Source of the DNA: JAPPLB01 sp965218555
GTDB taxonomy: Bacteria; Acidobacteriota; Terriglobia; Bryobacterales; UBA6623
NCBI GenBank assembly: GCA_965218555.1
Contig: OZ244625.1
Coordinates: 1,736,001 to 1,800,000, forward strand
Direction of reading: 5' to 3'
Length of the DNA stretch: 64,000 nt
This document shows positions 51,381 through 60,594 of the stretch, piece by piece. Positions within the stretch are counted from its first letter, which is position 1, and each line of letters opens with the position of its first letter. The notes beneath the pieces were generated by a model. The model worked only from the letters and a program-made list of their open reading frames with translations. It did not search any database and was not told where the DNA came from. The translations under genes and the position numbers were made by a program.

Positions 51381-51660
51381 CGAATTTCCAGGTGCTTCCC
51401 TTTCCGTTGAAGGATCAAACTCGCTCCCCCCGAGGGAGCAACGTTGAAGAGACAGGGAAGCAGCGGCACTGCGGGCGCTTCGGAATCAACCGAGCCAAGC
51501 CTGACGCTTCAAGGCAACCCTTATCGTCCCAAACTAGTACATGGAAGTCAAAAAACTTGAGAAAGCGCCAATACACTCTCACAAAGAACTAAAAAATCCG
51601 TGAGCTACTTGACCCACTATACTGGGCTCAACCTTTGCTGCTGACGATGGGGATGACAAA
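51381..51660. other. Shared upstream region of divergent genes
   Basis: AT-richer gap between the RRM gene and the sialidase-like gene. It holds a TTGACT on the minus strand (near 51555) that could be a -35 box, and no open frame of note. Regulation of the RRM gene from here is a guess. Confidence 0.3.
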
Positions 51661-52788
51661 ATGAACAGGCGCCATCTGCTGCGGACCGGTGCGGCCTCGC
51701 TCGCATTGCCGTTCGCGGCGCAACCATCTTCTTCTGTCCGGGGCGCCGAGTGGAGCCCCGCAGGCGTCACCAACCGCACGGCGATCCAGAAGGTTTGCGC
51801 TTGGCCGAATCTGAAGCGCCTGCCTGATGGAACGCTGGTCGTGTTTATCTTCAACCAGCCCTGCCACGGGCTTTGGGAAGGCGATCTCGATTGCTGGGCG
51901 AGTGAAGACGACGGCAAGACGTGGCGTTTTCGCAGCCGTACGGCGCAGCATGAGCCGACGACCAACCGCATGAACTGCGCCGCCGGGTTTGCGAAGAACG
52001 GCGACTTGGTTGTCCTTTGCAGTGGCTGGTCCGACCGCGCGCCGGCGGGAACGTTGAGCGGCCCGAAAAGCCGGACGCTGCGGCCTTGGGTATGCCGGTC
52101 GTCGGATGGCGGCCGAACCTGGTCTGTAGGCGTGAAGTTTCCGGAGGCGCCCGCGACGGCAGTGGGCCGAGACAACGAGTTGATCCCGTTCGGGAATATC
52201 CAAGCCGCTGCGGACGGCTCGCTGTGCGCCGGGGCATACCTAAGCAAGGGCAACATGCGAGAGGGCTACCTGGTGCGCAGCCGCGACGACGGCCGAAGCT
52301 GGACGGAATTGGCTCCGCTGAATCCGGTTGGCAATGAAACCGCCATCCACCACTTGGGTGGAGGGCAGTGGCTAGCGGCTTCGCGCGAATTTCGTGAGAA
52401 GCGCGACGTTCACCTCGAGCTCTTCGCATCGACCGACGACGCGCGCACTTGGCAGCGCAAAATGCCTCTTAGCCTGCCGATGCAGGTCACCGGACATCTC
52501 ACCATGCTCGCGGACGGACGGGTCCTCCTGAGCTGCGGGAACCGCTGCTGGAACAACTTCGGTGTGGATGTCCGACTCAGCGATGACAAGGGGCAGACTT
52601 GGAGTCCACCGATACGCATCGCCGATTGTCCGCGACCGGATTGCGGCTATCCGAGCAGCGTGCAACTCGATGACGGTAGCATCGTGACCGCGTACTACAC
52701 CCAGGTATCCGCCGATTTTCACTACGAGATGCGAGTGGCGACGTGGAACCCGAATCAGTTTTCCGTGGAGGGTCGGCCCGTAGCCTGA
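51661..52788 (+). CDS. Tat-exported sialidase-like (BNR repeat) protein
   Basis: 375 residues. Twin-arginine signal MNRRHLLRTGAASLALPF. Five Asp boxes are visible: SEDDGKTW, SSDGGRTW, SRDDGRSW, STDDARTW and SDDKGQTW, giving a beta-propeller. The FRIP motif and catalytic Asp cluster of true sialidases are not evident, so the glycoside specificity is unknown. This type is frequent in Acidobacteriota and Planctomycetes. Confidence 0.82.
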   Translation: MNRRHLLRTGAASLALPFAAQPSSSVRGAEWSPAGVTNRTAIQKVCAWPNLKRLPDGTLVVFIFNQPCHGLWEGDLDCWASEDDGKTWRFRSRTAQHEPTTNRMNCAAGFAKNGDLVVLCSGWSDRAPAGTLSGPKSRTLRPWVCRSSDGGRTWSVGVKFPEAPATAVGRDNELIPFGNIQAAADGSLCAGAYLSKGNMREGYLVRSRDDGRSWTELAPLNPVGNETAIHHLGGGQWLAASREFREKRDVHLELFASTDDARTWQRKMPLSLPMQVTGHLTMLADGRVLLSCGNRCWNNFGVDVRLSDDKGQTWSPPIRIADCPRPDCGYPSSVQLDDGSIVTAYYTQVSADFHYEMRVATWNPNQFSVEGRPVA

Positions 52789-52885
52789 GCGGAATGGGCG
52801 TCCTCGCGTTTTTACATCGGGCAGATCGACAGGATGATGCTCCCGCTCGTAGAGCCCGACGAAGGCAACCCGTATTTCCAACCGA

Positions 52886-52981
52886 TCACATCGAGGGGTG
52901 CTCTCCTTCACCCCAGAGTTTCTCGATCTCACGGATCATCTCTTGATGATCCACTTCGGCGCAGAAGGGTAGAACCTTCAT
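52886..52981 (-). CDS. Possible 31-residue small protein
   Basis: MKVLPFCAEVDHQEMIREIE continues KLWGEGEHPSM, acidic and helix-prone. It starts 23 bp after the stop of the S15 hydrolase on the same strand, with AGGG 6 bp upstream. The size makes it weak. It could also be the start of a decayed gene, because another minus-strand frame nearby (RVAFVGLYEREHHPVDLPD) looks coding-like. Confidence 0.3.
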   Translation of the reverse strand: MKVLPFCAEVDHQEMIREIEKLWGEGEHPSM

Positions 52982-53004
52982 GCGAACCCTGAGAGATCTT
53001 CCGT

Positions 53005-54906
53005 TCACGGCTTCCGGGGTGGCAGCACCGTCAACCGCACCGCCGACGGAGCCTGCTTCGACCGATACACCCGTTGGGTCGCCTTCTGAAAGTCTTCCTT
53101 CTTCGCGTTGTAGATATCGACGAACTTCTGGGGGTTGCGGTCGACCAGCGGAAACCATGAGCTCTGGACGTGCAACATGATCCGATGCCCGCGCCGGAAC
53201 GTGTGATAGGCATCGGGCATGACATACTCGACCTTCGTTACTTTGCCGGGCTGGAACGGCTCCGGCTTTTCGAAGCTGTTGCGATACCGCCCCCGCATCG
53301 CCTCGCCGCGAACAAGCTGCTGGTAGCCGCCCATTTGCACACGCTCCGGGTTCGGCTTCGGGTTCGGGAAATCGGTGGAATAGACATCGATCAACTTCAC
53401 GATCCAATCTGAATCCGTTCCGGTCGTCGAGACATGAAGACACGGCGTGATGGGGCCGGCGATGGTGATATCTTCTTCCAGCACGTCGGTCTGGTAGACA
53501 AGCACGTCGGTCCTCGAGCTGGCGAAGCGCTGGTCATCGAGCATGTGTTCACGGGTCATCCCGATCGCAATGTTCGGGATGAACGGAACAGGCTTGGCCG
53601 GGTCGCTGACGTACTCATCGAACGCCGTCGAGCCACTCTCCGAGGGATTCTCGAAACTCAACTTGCCGTCAGGATGGAAATAAAGCGTCTTCTCAGTGAC
53701 CTGCTTGGGCGGCCAGTCATCGTAGCGCCGCCACTGGTTCGTGCCCAATTCGAAAACGTAAGCTTCCGGCAGGTCGAGTTCTTTCGCGTCTTTCAAGAAG
53801 TGCCTGAAGAACGGCAACTCGATTTCCTCACGGTAGAAGAGTGATGTCTTCGCGTTGAAGGGCACGTGTCCCATCTTGTCGCCGTCGTGGCTTGCCCATT
53901 GCCCGTGATACCAAGGCCCCATCACCAGGATGTTATACGCTCCGGGGCTGTTCTTCTCGATCGATTCGTATACCTTGAGGGGGCCGAAAAGATCCTCGGC
54001 GTCAAACCACCCTCCGACGGTCATGACGGCGGGTTGGATGTCTTTCAGCCCCCGCCGCAGGTCGCGCTCCTTCCAGTAGTCGTCATAGTCCGGATGTTTC
54101 ATCATCTCGTTCCAGAACGGCACCTTGTTCTTGAAATACTTCTCGTTGAGATTGGTCAGCGGACCGAGGTTGAGGTAAAACTCATAGCCGTCGGGTGTCT
54201 TGAAATCGAACTGCATCGGGGCCTCGCGCGTCGGCTCATCGATCGGCATCCCGAAGCGCCAGAAAAACCGGAACGCGTGCGCCAGATAGAAGGCGCCGTT
54301 GTGGTGAAAGTCGTCGCCGATAAACCAGTCGGTGACCGGAGCCTGTGGAGAGGCGGCCTTGAGCGCCGGGTGGGCATCGATGGCCCCCATCGCCGTATAG
54401 AACCCCGGGTAGGAAATTCCCCACTGGCCGACCTTGCCGTTGTTGTTGGGGATGTTCTTCACCAGCCAGCCGATCGTGTCGTAGGTGTCGGATGTTTCGT
54501 CGATGTCCTCAGGCCCATTCTTGATCGCCTTGTAAGGCCGCACGTTCACGAACTCGCCTTCCGAGCCCATACGGCCGCGCACATCCTGGTAGGCGAAGAT
54601 GAACAGGTCTTTCGCGAACTGCCGCGAGGGACCGATGCGGGTCTTGTATGCGTTGATGTCGTAGGGCCGCACGCTGTAGGGCGTCCGGTACAGCATGATC
54701 GGATAAGGCTGCGTGTCGTCCTTCGGCGAGTAGACGGAAGTGAACAGCTTCACGCCGTCTCGCATCGGGATCATGTATTCATATTTGGTGTAGGTCGCCT
54801 TGATCCACTCGGCGTGCTCTTCAGCCGTCTCCTTTTTCTCGGCAAGCAGCGGCAGTGCGAACCAAAAAATCGAAAGTCCGAATGAGAGGGCGGTTATTCT
54901 GCGCAT
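53005..54906 (-). CDS. Exported CocE/NonD (X-Pro dipeptidyl-peptidase S15) family hydrolase
   Basis: 633 residues. Signal peptide MRRITALSFGLSIFWFALP. Alpha/beta hydrolase with MPMRDGVKLFT-like IPMRDGVKLFTSVYSP, YQDVRGRMGSEGEF and the nucleophile in GQWGISYPGFY. The C-terminal jelly-roll ends with YHTFRRGHRIMLHVQSSWFP, holding the conserved C-terminal signature. Members hydrolyse acyl or dipeptidyl esters and amides; substrate unknown. The frame extends to 54957; the ATG at 54906 gives the signal peptide. Confidence 0.88.
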   Translation of the reverse strand: MRRITALSFGLSIFWFALPLLAEKKETAEEHAEWIKATYTKYEYMIPMRDGVKLFTSVYSPKDDTQPYPIMLYRTPYSVRPYDINAYKTRIGPSRQFAKDLFIFAYQDVRGRMGSEGEFVNVRPYKAIKNGPEDIDETSDTYDTIGWLVKNIPNNNGKVGQWGISYPGFYTAMGAIDAHPALKAASPQAPVTDWFIGDDFHHNGAFYLAHAFRFFWRFGMPIDEPTREAPMQFDFKTPDGYEFYLNLGPLTNLNEKYFKNKVPFWNEMMKHPDYDDYWKERDLRRGLKDIQPAVMTVGGWFDAEDLFGPLKVYESIEKNSPGAYNILVMGPWYHGQWASHDGDKMGHVPFNAKTSLFYREEIELPFFRHFLKDAKELDLPEAYVFELGTNQWRRYDDWPPKQVTEKTLYFHPDGKLSFENPSESGSTAFDEYVSDPAKPVPFIPNIAIGMTREHMLDDQRFASSRTDVLVYQTDVLEEDITIAGPITPCLHVSTTGTDSDWIVKLIDVYSTDFPNPKPNPERVQMGGYQQLVRGEAMRGRYRNSFEKPEPFQPGKVTKVEYVMPDAYHTFRRGHRIMLHVQSSWFPLVDRNPQKFVDIYNAKKEDFQKATQRVYRSKQAPSAVRLTVLPPRKP

Positions 54907-55128
54907 GATGGAAGAGGATACCTTGATTGGGTTCGGAAGGTACAGAGCTTCGTCCAACCGACAAATGATTTCCCTTCGGCTCTCACAGCGACCGGTAAGG
55001 CCGTCACGCCGGATTCCGCCTCCGGATCTCCGCAGTTCCGCTTAAGGGGCTCGAACGGTTGATCCCTGACCGCTTCGAAGAGCCAGTCCGGCAATACGCC
55101 GGCCGGCCTTCGCAGCCGAGAACCGCTC

Positions 55129-55392
55129 TCAGCCTCCGCTGATCGCGGCGACGAAGTGAATCTCGCTATCCTCGTCGACGTCCTGCAGCAAACCGATCGG
55201 GCTGACCACCCCGTCCACGGCAACCACGATGTTAGGTTTGAGGCGGTTGTCATTGAAGAGCCAGTCTCGAATGCCCGGGTAGGCGGCTTCCAGCTCCGCG
55301 ACAGCCTCTCGAACGGTGGAGCCACCGACACGGATTTCCGCGGCTCCCGCGGTCAACTCCTTCATCGCCGCGGGGATGAATACGATCGGCAT
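55129..55392 (-). CDS. MoaD/ThiS-like sulfur carrier protein
   Basis: 87 residues, beta-grasp fold ending in the required Gly-Gly (FVAAISGG). The start MPIVFIPAAMKELTAGAAEI and ELEAAYPGIRDWL resemble MoaD. It lies 6 bp after the molybdenum subunit gene of the hydroxylase operon, so it may supply sulfur for molybdopterin synthesis or for the cyanolyzable sulfido ligand. The first is usual for MoaD; the second is only a guess. moaE is not nearby. Confidence 0.82.
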   Translation of the reverse strand: MPIVFIPAAMKELTAGAAEIRVGGSTVREAVAELEAAYPGIRDWLFNDNRLKPNIVVAVDGVVSPIGLLQDVDEDSEIHFVAAISGG

Positions 55393-55398
55393 CGAGGT

Positions 55399-57699
55399 TC
55401 AATCGGTTGCGCCGTTCTGTTCCCAGATTGCTTCCATCACGGCGACAGGATTCATCGGCAAGCGATTCATAGCAACGCCCACGGCGTTGTTAATCGCATT
55501 CGCCAAGGCCGCCGGAGGCGGGACGATATTCGCTTCGCCCACGCCACGCGCACCGAAGGGGTGCCCGGGGTTGGCCACCTCGATGATGACCGTGTCAATC
55601 ATGGGCAAGTCGAGGCTGGTCGGCATGCGATAGTCGAGCAGGCTCGAGTTCATCATCTTGCCTTCGGAGTTCATGAAATACTCTTCATTGAGTGCCCAAC
55701 CGATGCCCTGTACGCTGCCGCCCTGCATCTGGCCTTCGACATAGCTGGGATGAATCGCCTTGCCGGCATCCTGGAAGGCGGTGAAACGCAGGATCGTGAC
55801 CTTGCCGGTTTCCGGGTCTACTTCAACGTCGGCGATGTTTCCCGAGAATGAGCCGCCCACGCCCGGCGGATTCACGCCCGCGCGTCCGACGATCGGGTCA
55901 CCGGTTGTCGCGAGCTGTGCAGCAAGTTCCGAGAACGTCATGCGATTTTCCGTTCCGTTCTTACAGTGGAAAACACCCTTCGAGAACTCGACGCCGTCTT
56001 TCTCAACGCCCCAGATCTTGGCCGCACGTTGGACCATCTGATCGCGCACGTCGCGGGCCGCCTCGATGGCCGCCAGCCCCGTCGAGAACGTAACCCGGCT
56101 GCCGCCTGTGACTGCCGTAAAGCCGACAGAGTCGGTATCGACGACGCTGGGGCTGACCTTCTCGGCGGGCAGACCGAGCACCTCGGCGGCCTGCATCGCA
56201 ACGGACGTTCGCGTGCCGCCGATATCCGGAGAACCTTCAACCAGCGTGATCGTCCCGTCGGGGTTGACGGCGATATTGCAGGCCGACGGCAGCCCGGCAT
56301 TGAACCAGAACCCGATCGCGACGCCCCGGCCGCAGTTCGGCCCCTCGAGAGGCGCGCTGTAGTGCGGGTGGTTCTTCATGGCCTCGATCACTTCGACGCA
56401 GCCGATCCGGGGGAACTTGGGTCCGTCGGCACGGCGAGTGCCCTCTGTCGAGGCGTTCTTGAGCCGCAGGTCAAGGCGGTCAATGCCCAGCTTCTCGGCG
56501 ATTTCATTGACAACGCTCTCCGTCGCAAACGCAGCATTCGTAGCGCCGGGCGCACGGTAGGCAGCGGTGCTGGGCTTATTGACGACAACGTCGTAGCCGT
56601 CAATCGTGACGTTCGGGATGTCGTAAGCCGCGAAGACGCACATGCCCCCAGGAATGACCATCGCGCCCGGATAGGCGCCTGCCTCGTAAGCCAGCCATGC
56701 CTGTGCCGCCACCATCGTGCCGTCGCTCTTGACTCCCATCTTGACCTTCAAATGTGAGCCCGGCGTCGGCCCGGTTCCTTCCAGCACCTCCGCGCGGCTC
56801 ATCACGATCTTTACCGGGTGCCCGCTCTTCTTCGACAGCAGCGCCGCGACGGGATCGATGTACACCGGGATCTTGCCGCCGAACCCGCCGCCGATTTCCG
56901 TCGGCGTCACCCGGACCTGCGAAACCGGCTTGTCGAGAATGGCCGCCGTCGTGTCGCGAATCGTAAAGGGACCTTGCGTGCTGGTCCAGATGTGGATACG
57001 GTCGTCGTTGTTCCAAAGAGTGGTCGTGTTGTGGGGCTCGATGTATCCCTGGTGAACCGTCGACGTATCGAATTCGCGCTCGACGATCAGGTCGGCTTCT
57101 GCGAAGCCCTGTTCGATGTCACCTTTCTCGTGTCGGAAGTGGTCCGAAATGTTGCTGACCTTGTCCGTCGGCCTGCCGAACTCCGTCGTGCGAAGACTCT
57201 CGTGCAGCAGCGGCGCGTCCTCTTTCATCGCATCCGGCGCCGTGAGCACCGCTGGCAGGGGGTCGTATTCCACCTCGATGAGCTTCAATGCCTCGAGCGC
57301 GTCATGCAGACTGGCAGCCGCTACCGCCGCCACCGCATGGCCGCGATAGAGAACCTTGTCGCGGGCCAGAACGTTGTTGCGGATGTACGCAAGCCGCGTC
57401 AGCCCCTCACCCAGATCGACCGTCTTGTCGCCGGGGTCCACAAAGTCCGCCGCCGTGACCACTGCGCGCACCTCGGGATGGGCTTCGGCCTTGCTGGTAT
57501 CAATCGACTTGATGCGGGCGTGAGCGTGAGGACTGCGCAGCACCGCGCCGTGAATCAGGCCCGCCATGCTGACGTCGGCGCCATAGATCGCACGCCCGGT
57601 GACCTTGTCCACTCCGTCGTGCCGCAACGGACGTTTCCCGACGACGTCGAACTCCTGGGTCGAAAGGACCATGTTGGGTTCATAGCTTTGCTCGCTCAT
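55399..57699 (-). CDS. Xanthine dehydrogenase-family molybdenum-binding subunit
   Basis: 766 residues. Catalytic large subunit of a molybdenum hydroxylase. Motifs: VGKRPLRHDGVDKVTGRAIYG, GGGFGGK, AYRAPGATNAAFATE, and the C-terminal GARGVGEANIVPPPAALANA with the catalytic Glu in GVGE. CODH would show AYRCSFR, which is absent, so it is not a carbon monoxide dehydrogenase. A purine, aldehyde or N-heterocycle are possible substrates. The start at 57699 overlaps the Fe-S subunit stop (ATGA); the frame further upstream (to 57876) is not used. Confidence 0.93.
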   Translation of the reverse strand: MSEQSYEPNMVLSTQEFDVVGKRPLRHDGVDKVTGRAIYGADVSMAGLIHGAVLRSPHAHARIKSIDTSKAEAHPEVRAVVTAADFVDPGDKTVDLGEGLTRLAYIRNNVLARDKVLYRGHAVAAVAAASLHDALEALKLIEVEYDPLPAVLTAPDAMKEDAPLLHESLRTTEFGRPTDKVSNISDHFRHEKGDIEQGFAEADLIVEREFDTSTVHQGYIEPHNTTTLWNNDDRIHIWTSTQGPFTIRDTTAAILDKPVSQVRVTPTEIGGGFGGKIPVYIDPVAALLSKKSGHPVKIVMSRAEVLEGTGPTPGSHLKVKMGVKSDGTMVAAQAWLAYEAGAYPGAMVIPGGMCVFAAYDIPNVTIDGYDVVVNKPSTAAYRAPGATNAAFATESVVNEIAEKLGIDRLDLRLKNASTEGTRRADGPKFPRIGCVEVIEAMKNHPHYSAPLEGPNCGRGVAIGFWFNAGLPSACNIAVNPDGTITLVEGSPDIGGTRTSVAMQAAEVLGLPAEKVSPSVVDTDSVGFTAVTGGSRVTFSTGLAAIEAARDVRDQMVQRAAKIWGVEKDGVEFSKGVFHCKNGTENRMTFSELAAQLATTGDPIVGRAGVNPPGVGGSFSGNIADVEVDPETGKVTILRFTAFQDAGKAIHPSYVEGQMQGGSVQGIGWALNEEYFMNSEGKMMNSSLLDYRMPTSLDLPMIDTVIIEVANPGHPFGARGVGEANIVPPPAALANAINNAVGVAMNRLPMNPVAVMEAIWEQNGATD

Positions 57700-58178
57700 C
57701 TCGCCTCCTGCATTCTCTCGGCGGCGGCCTGCACCGACCGCACGATCTTGTCGTACCCCGTGCAACGGCACAGGTTGTTCGCCAGCCAAAGCCGAATCTT
57801 CTCTTCCGAGGGATTGCTGTCCTGATCGAGCAAAGCTTTCGTGGCGACGATGAAGCCCGGAGTGCACACGCCGCACTGTAATGCCGCGCCTTCAAGGAAG
57901 CATTTCTGAATGGGATGCAGTTCGCGGCCCACGGCGATGCCTTCGACGGTCGTGATCTGCTTACCTTCCGCCTCGACGGCCAGCACGAGGCAAGCCGTTA
58001 CGATCCGCCCGTCGAAAATCACCGTGCACGCGCCGCAGTTGCCGTCGTTGCAGCCCTCTTTGGTGCCGGTCAACCCGAGCACGTCGTGCAGCACTTCCAG
58101 CAGGCTCTGGCGCGGCTCGCAAAGGAAATCGATCTCTTCACCGTTGATCGTTGTTTGAACCTGAACTCTCCGCGGCAT
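57696..58178 (-). CDS. 2Fe-2S subunit of molybdenum hydroxylase
   Basis: 160 residues with two 2Fe-2S clusters: the plant-type CNDGNCGACTVIFDG and later C, and the C-terminal CGVCTPGFI / NLCRCTGYDKI. It passes electrons between the molybdenum and FAD subunits. Its start overlaps the FAD subunit stop (TGATG) and its stop overlaps the large subunit start, so translation of the three is coupled. Confidence 0.95.
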   Translation of the reverse strand: MPRRVQVQTTINGEEIDFLCEPRQSLLEVLHDVLGLTGTKEGCNDGNCGACTVIFDGRIVTACLVLAVEAEGKQITTVEGIAVGRELHPIQKCFLEGAALQCGVCTPGFIVATKALLDQDSNPSEEKIRLWLANNLCRCTGYDKIVRSVQAAAERMQEAR

Positions 58179-59050
58179 CAGTTGTTCCCCCTGGCTCGCT
58201 CAACCGCAACATGCAGGGCGCGCCGAGTTAAGACTTCACAGAGGTGCTTGCGGTACCGCACGGTGCCTCTCATGTCGTCGATCGGCCTGGCCGCTTGCTT
58301 CGCGATATCGGCGGCGCGTTGGATGCTCTCGTCGTTGACAGGTTGGCCTGCCAGTGCGTCACCGGCCTGTTTGACGAACAGCGGCGTCGGCGCGACCGAC
58401 GCCAGGGCGACTCGCGCCGAAGCGAAGTTCCCGTTGTCGAGCGCGACTGACACGCCGGCTCCGGCGACGGCGATGTCCATCTCGTTGCGGGGAATGAAAC
58501 GTATGTAGTGCGCGCCGGAATTCGCTTTCGGCGCAGGGAAGTGCAGGGAAACGAGCAACTCGCCCGCGGCGAGGACATTCTTGCCCGGTGCCGTGCAAAA
58601 GTCCTCCACAGCGACCGTTCGCTCGCCGTTCGGACAGGCGATGCGGCAGGTCGCTTCCAACGCGATCATGAGCGGCACGGCGTCCGCGCTGGGAGCCGCG
58701 TTGCAAAGATTGCCGCCCAGTGAGGCCCGGCCCTGGATCTGCGTCCCGCCGATCAACGAGGCAACGTCGATGAGTCCAGGGTAGCGCTTCTTGACGTCCT
58801 CGTTCTCGTAGATGCGGTAGCACGGCGCCGCTGCACCGATCGTCAGCCCCGATGACTCATCCCAGGAGATTTCATACAACGCGGGGATTCCCTTGACATC
58901 GACCACCCACTCGGCGGCGCGAAACCCGCCGCGAAGCTGCACCAAAATGTCGGTTCCGCCGGCGAGAACGCACGCCTTCTCACCGTGTTCGGAGAGCAGT
59001 CGCACTGCCTCATCGACCGTTTCGGGTCGAGCATACTCAAACCACTGCAC
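58178..59050 (-). CDS. FAD-binding subunit of molybdenum hydroxylase
   Basis: 290 residues (CoxM/CutM type). FAD motifs AGGTDILVQLR and IGGTQIQGRASLGGNLCNAAP are clear; the FAD-binding C-terminal domain follows (AGAGVSVALDNGNFASARVA). First gene of the four-gene operon FAD - Fe-S - Mo - MoaD-like. No dedicated XdhC/CoxF maturase is visible nearby. Confidence 0.94.
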   Translation of the reverse strand: MQWFEYARPETVDEAVRLLSEHGEKACVLAGGTDILVQLRGGFRAAEWVVDVKGIPALYEISWDESSGLTIGAAAPCYRIYENEDVKKRYPGLIDVASLIGGTQIQGRASLGGNLCNAAPSADAVPLMIALEATCRIACPNGERTVAVEDFCTAPGKNVLAAGELLVSLHFPAPKANSGAHYIRFIPRNEMDIAVAGAGVSVALDNGNFASARVALASVAPTPLFVKQAGDALAGQPVNDESIQRAADIAKQAARPIDDMRGTVRYRKHLCEVLTRRALHVAVERARGNN

Positions 59051-59169
59051 GGCTCCTCCATGACGACACCGGCCGAGTAAGCACCCGTCGTCAAAGAAGG
59101 ATTATACGCGGAGGGGCCCACCCATGTCGGTTTCAGGCGGGTGTCCGGCCATCGGGCCGCAGCCCGTTC

Positions 59170-59655
59170 TCAGACGCCCGCGATCCGCGCCGTGAGCAGC
59201 CAGATCAATGAGCCTTGCGGGCGCGGCGAAGACGGCAGTACGTCAACCATCGCGATCGCCCCTTTCTTGAGAGCGATGCCATAGGAAGGAGTGCCTGTCA
59301 GGAAGCAAACAAAGTCGCTCAGCAGCGGATTATGCCCAACGACCATCAGTTCGCCGCTGGTTCGGTGAACCAGAATCTCCCGCCATAAATCGACCGGGTT
59401 CTGATAAGGAACCAGGACTTCTGTCTCGATCAATTCACCCTTGAAGCCGAGTGTTTCCTTTGCCGCTTCAGCCGTCTGCACGGCGCGGACATAGGGGCTG
59501 GTCAAGATCATGTCCGGTCGCACGCCAGCCTCGCGAGCCGTTCGGAGGATCCAGTGCAGCTTCTCGATCCCCTTCGGCGTCAACCGTCGTGTCGAGTCGT
59601 CCTGACCTGGAGCGGCGTCCTCGGCAATCCCGTGCCGGAAAACATAAACCCGCAT
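59170..59655 (-). CDS. sixA: Phosphohistidine phosphatase SixA
   Basis: 161 residues, histidine phosphatase fold. MRVYVFRHGIAED carries the RHG motif with the catalytic His8; LTSPYVRAVQTAEAAKE and MVVGHNPLLSDF follow. It may act on phosphohistidine in HPt-type proteins or on small phosphates. The start at 59655 gives the standard N-terminus; the frame extends 23 codons upstream. Confidence 0.9.
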   Translation of the reverse strand: MRVYVFRHGIAEDAAPGQDDSTRRLTPKGIEKLHWILRTAREAGVRPDMILTSPYVRAVQTAEAAKETLGFKGELIETEVLVPYQNPVDLWREILVHRTSGELMVVGHNPLLSDFVCFLTGTPSYGIALKKGAIAMVDVLPSSPRPQGSLIWLLTARIAGV

Positions 59656-59854
59656 ACCGTCCCAGGTTATCAGGACTCCTGGCGTCCAGCCGGAGTCCCA
59701 GGCGGGAATCCAGGTGAAGAGCAAGCAGGAAAAGGATTTTCCGGATGCAGTGTTACAGCTGCTGGTGCGTGCTGGTGGTCATCGACCGTGATTGTGTGAA
59801 GGCTTTGAGCGTGTTCGCGTTTCACGGTGGCGATGCCGCTGCCGCGCCTGCGAA

Positions 59855-60022
59855 CTACGTCAATGGATGGCGGCAAACACGGCACTCCGAGCGCCGTTTC
59901 GCGTTCAGGCTGCCGCAAAGCTCGCACTCATAGTAGGCAAGCTTGACGTAGAACCGAGTAGCAATCCAACCCGAACCCAGGATGAGAATGACGAGGGTTG
60001 CGTTCAGTAACAGATCGGTCAC
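59855..60022 (-). CDS. Small membrane protein with a zinc-ribbon tail
   Basis: 55 residues from a GTG: TDLLLNATLVILILGSGWIA (membrane helix), then TRFYVKLAYYECELCGSLN and AKRRSECRVCRHPLT with two CXXC pairs (CELC, CRVC), a rubredoxin-knuckle zinc ribbon. The topology places the ribbon in the cytoplasm if the helix is N-out. There is no named family that I recognise. It sits between sixA and the Rrf2 gene, divergent from the latter. The ribosome-binding site is not evident. Confidence 0.55.
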   Translation of the reverse strand: MTDLLLNATLVILILGSGWIATRFYVKLAYYECELCGSLNAKRRSECRVCRHPLT

Positions 60023-60134
60023 GGTGGGTCGACTCTATTGCCCGGCGCGAAACTCTATCGTAGTGCGAACCCGCCGTTGACGTCCTGCCCGAGCGTGACC
60101 TACTCTGAATCTCTAGTAATTCGATAGGGATTCG

Positions 60135-60569
60135 ATGGACGTTTCCGTCAAGGGCGAATATGCGCTACGGGCCGTGTTTGAGCTTTGTTCTCGCGGCGCT
60201 GCTGAGCCGGTGAAGATCGCTGACATCGCGGCCAAGCAAGGCATTCCGCAGAAGTTTCTGGAGTTGATTCTGTCTCAGCTCAAGCAGGGTGGTTTCTTGA
60301 ACTCGCGACGCGGGGCGAGCGGCGGCTACTCCCTGGCGAAGGCTCCCGAAGATATCACGGTAGGCGATGTGATCCGTCATATCGAAGGGCCTCTGTCAAC
60401 CGCACGCCTCAGCGACGATCATCCGCGGCCGGCTGATTCGCCCTTCGACGATCTGTGGCATGAGGTCAACGCGGCGATATCCGGTGTTATCGACCACACC
60501 ACATTCGCCGACCTGCTGGCCCGCTGGAAAGAAAAACGCACTCGCCAAGCTGTAAGCTGGCAGATCTGA
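60135..60569 (+). CDS. Rrf2 family transcriptional regulator
   Basis: 144 residues. Winged helix: SVKGEYALRAVFELCSRG, IADIAAKQGIPQKFLELILS and NSRRGASGGYSLAKAPEDIT (wing). The three-Cys Fe-S ligand set of IscR and NsrR is missing; the only Cys is near residue 18. The gene is 25 bp upstream of cysK, so it is probably a CymR-like regulator of cysteine synthesis. CymR works by binding CysK in Firmicutes; applying that here is inference. Confidence 0.9.
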   Translation: MDVSVKGEYALRAVFELCSRGAAEPVKIADIAAKQGIPQKFLELILSQLKQGGFLNSRRGASGGYSLAKAPEDITVGDVIRHIEGPLSTARLSDDHPRPADSPFDDLWHEVNAAISGVIDHTTFADLLARWKEKRTRQAVSWQI

Positions 60570-60594
60570 CAATCAGGGAAGAAGGTACGCGCCG

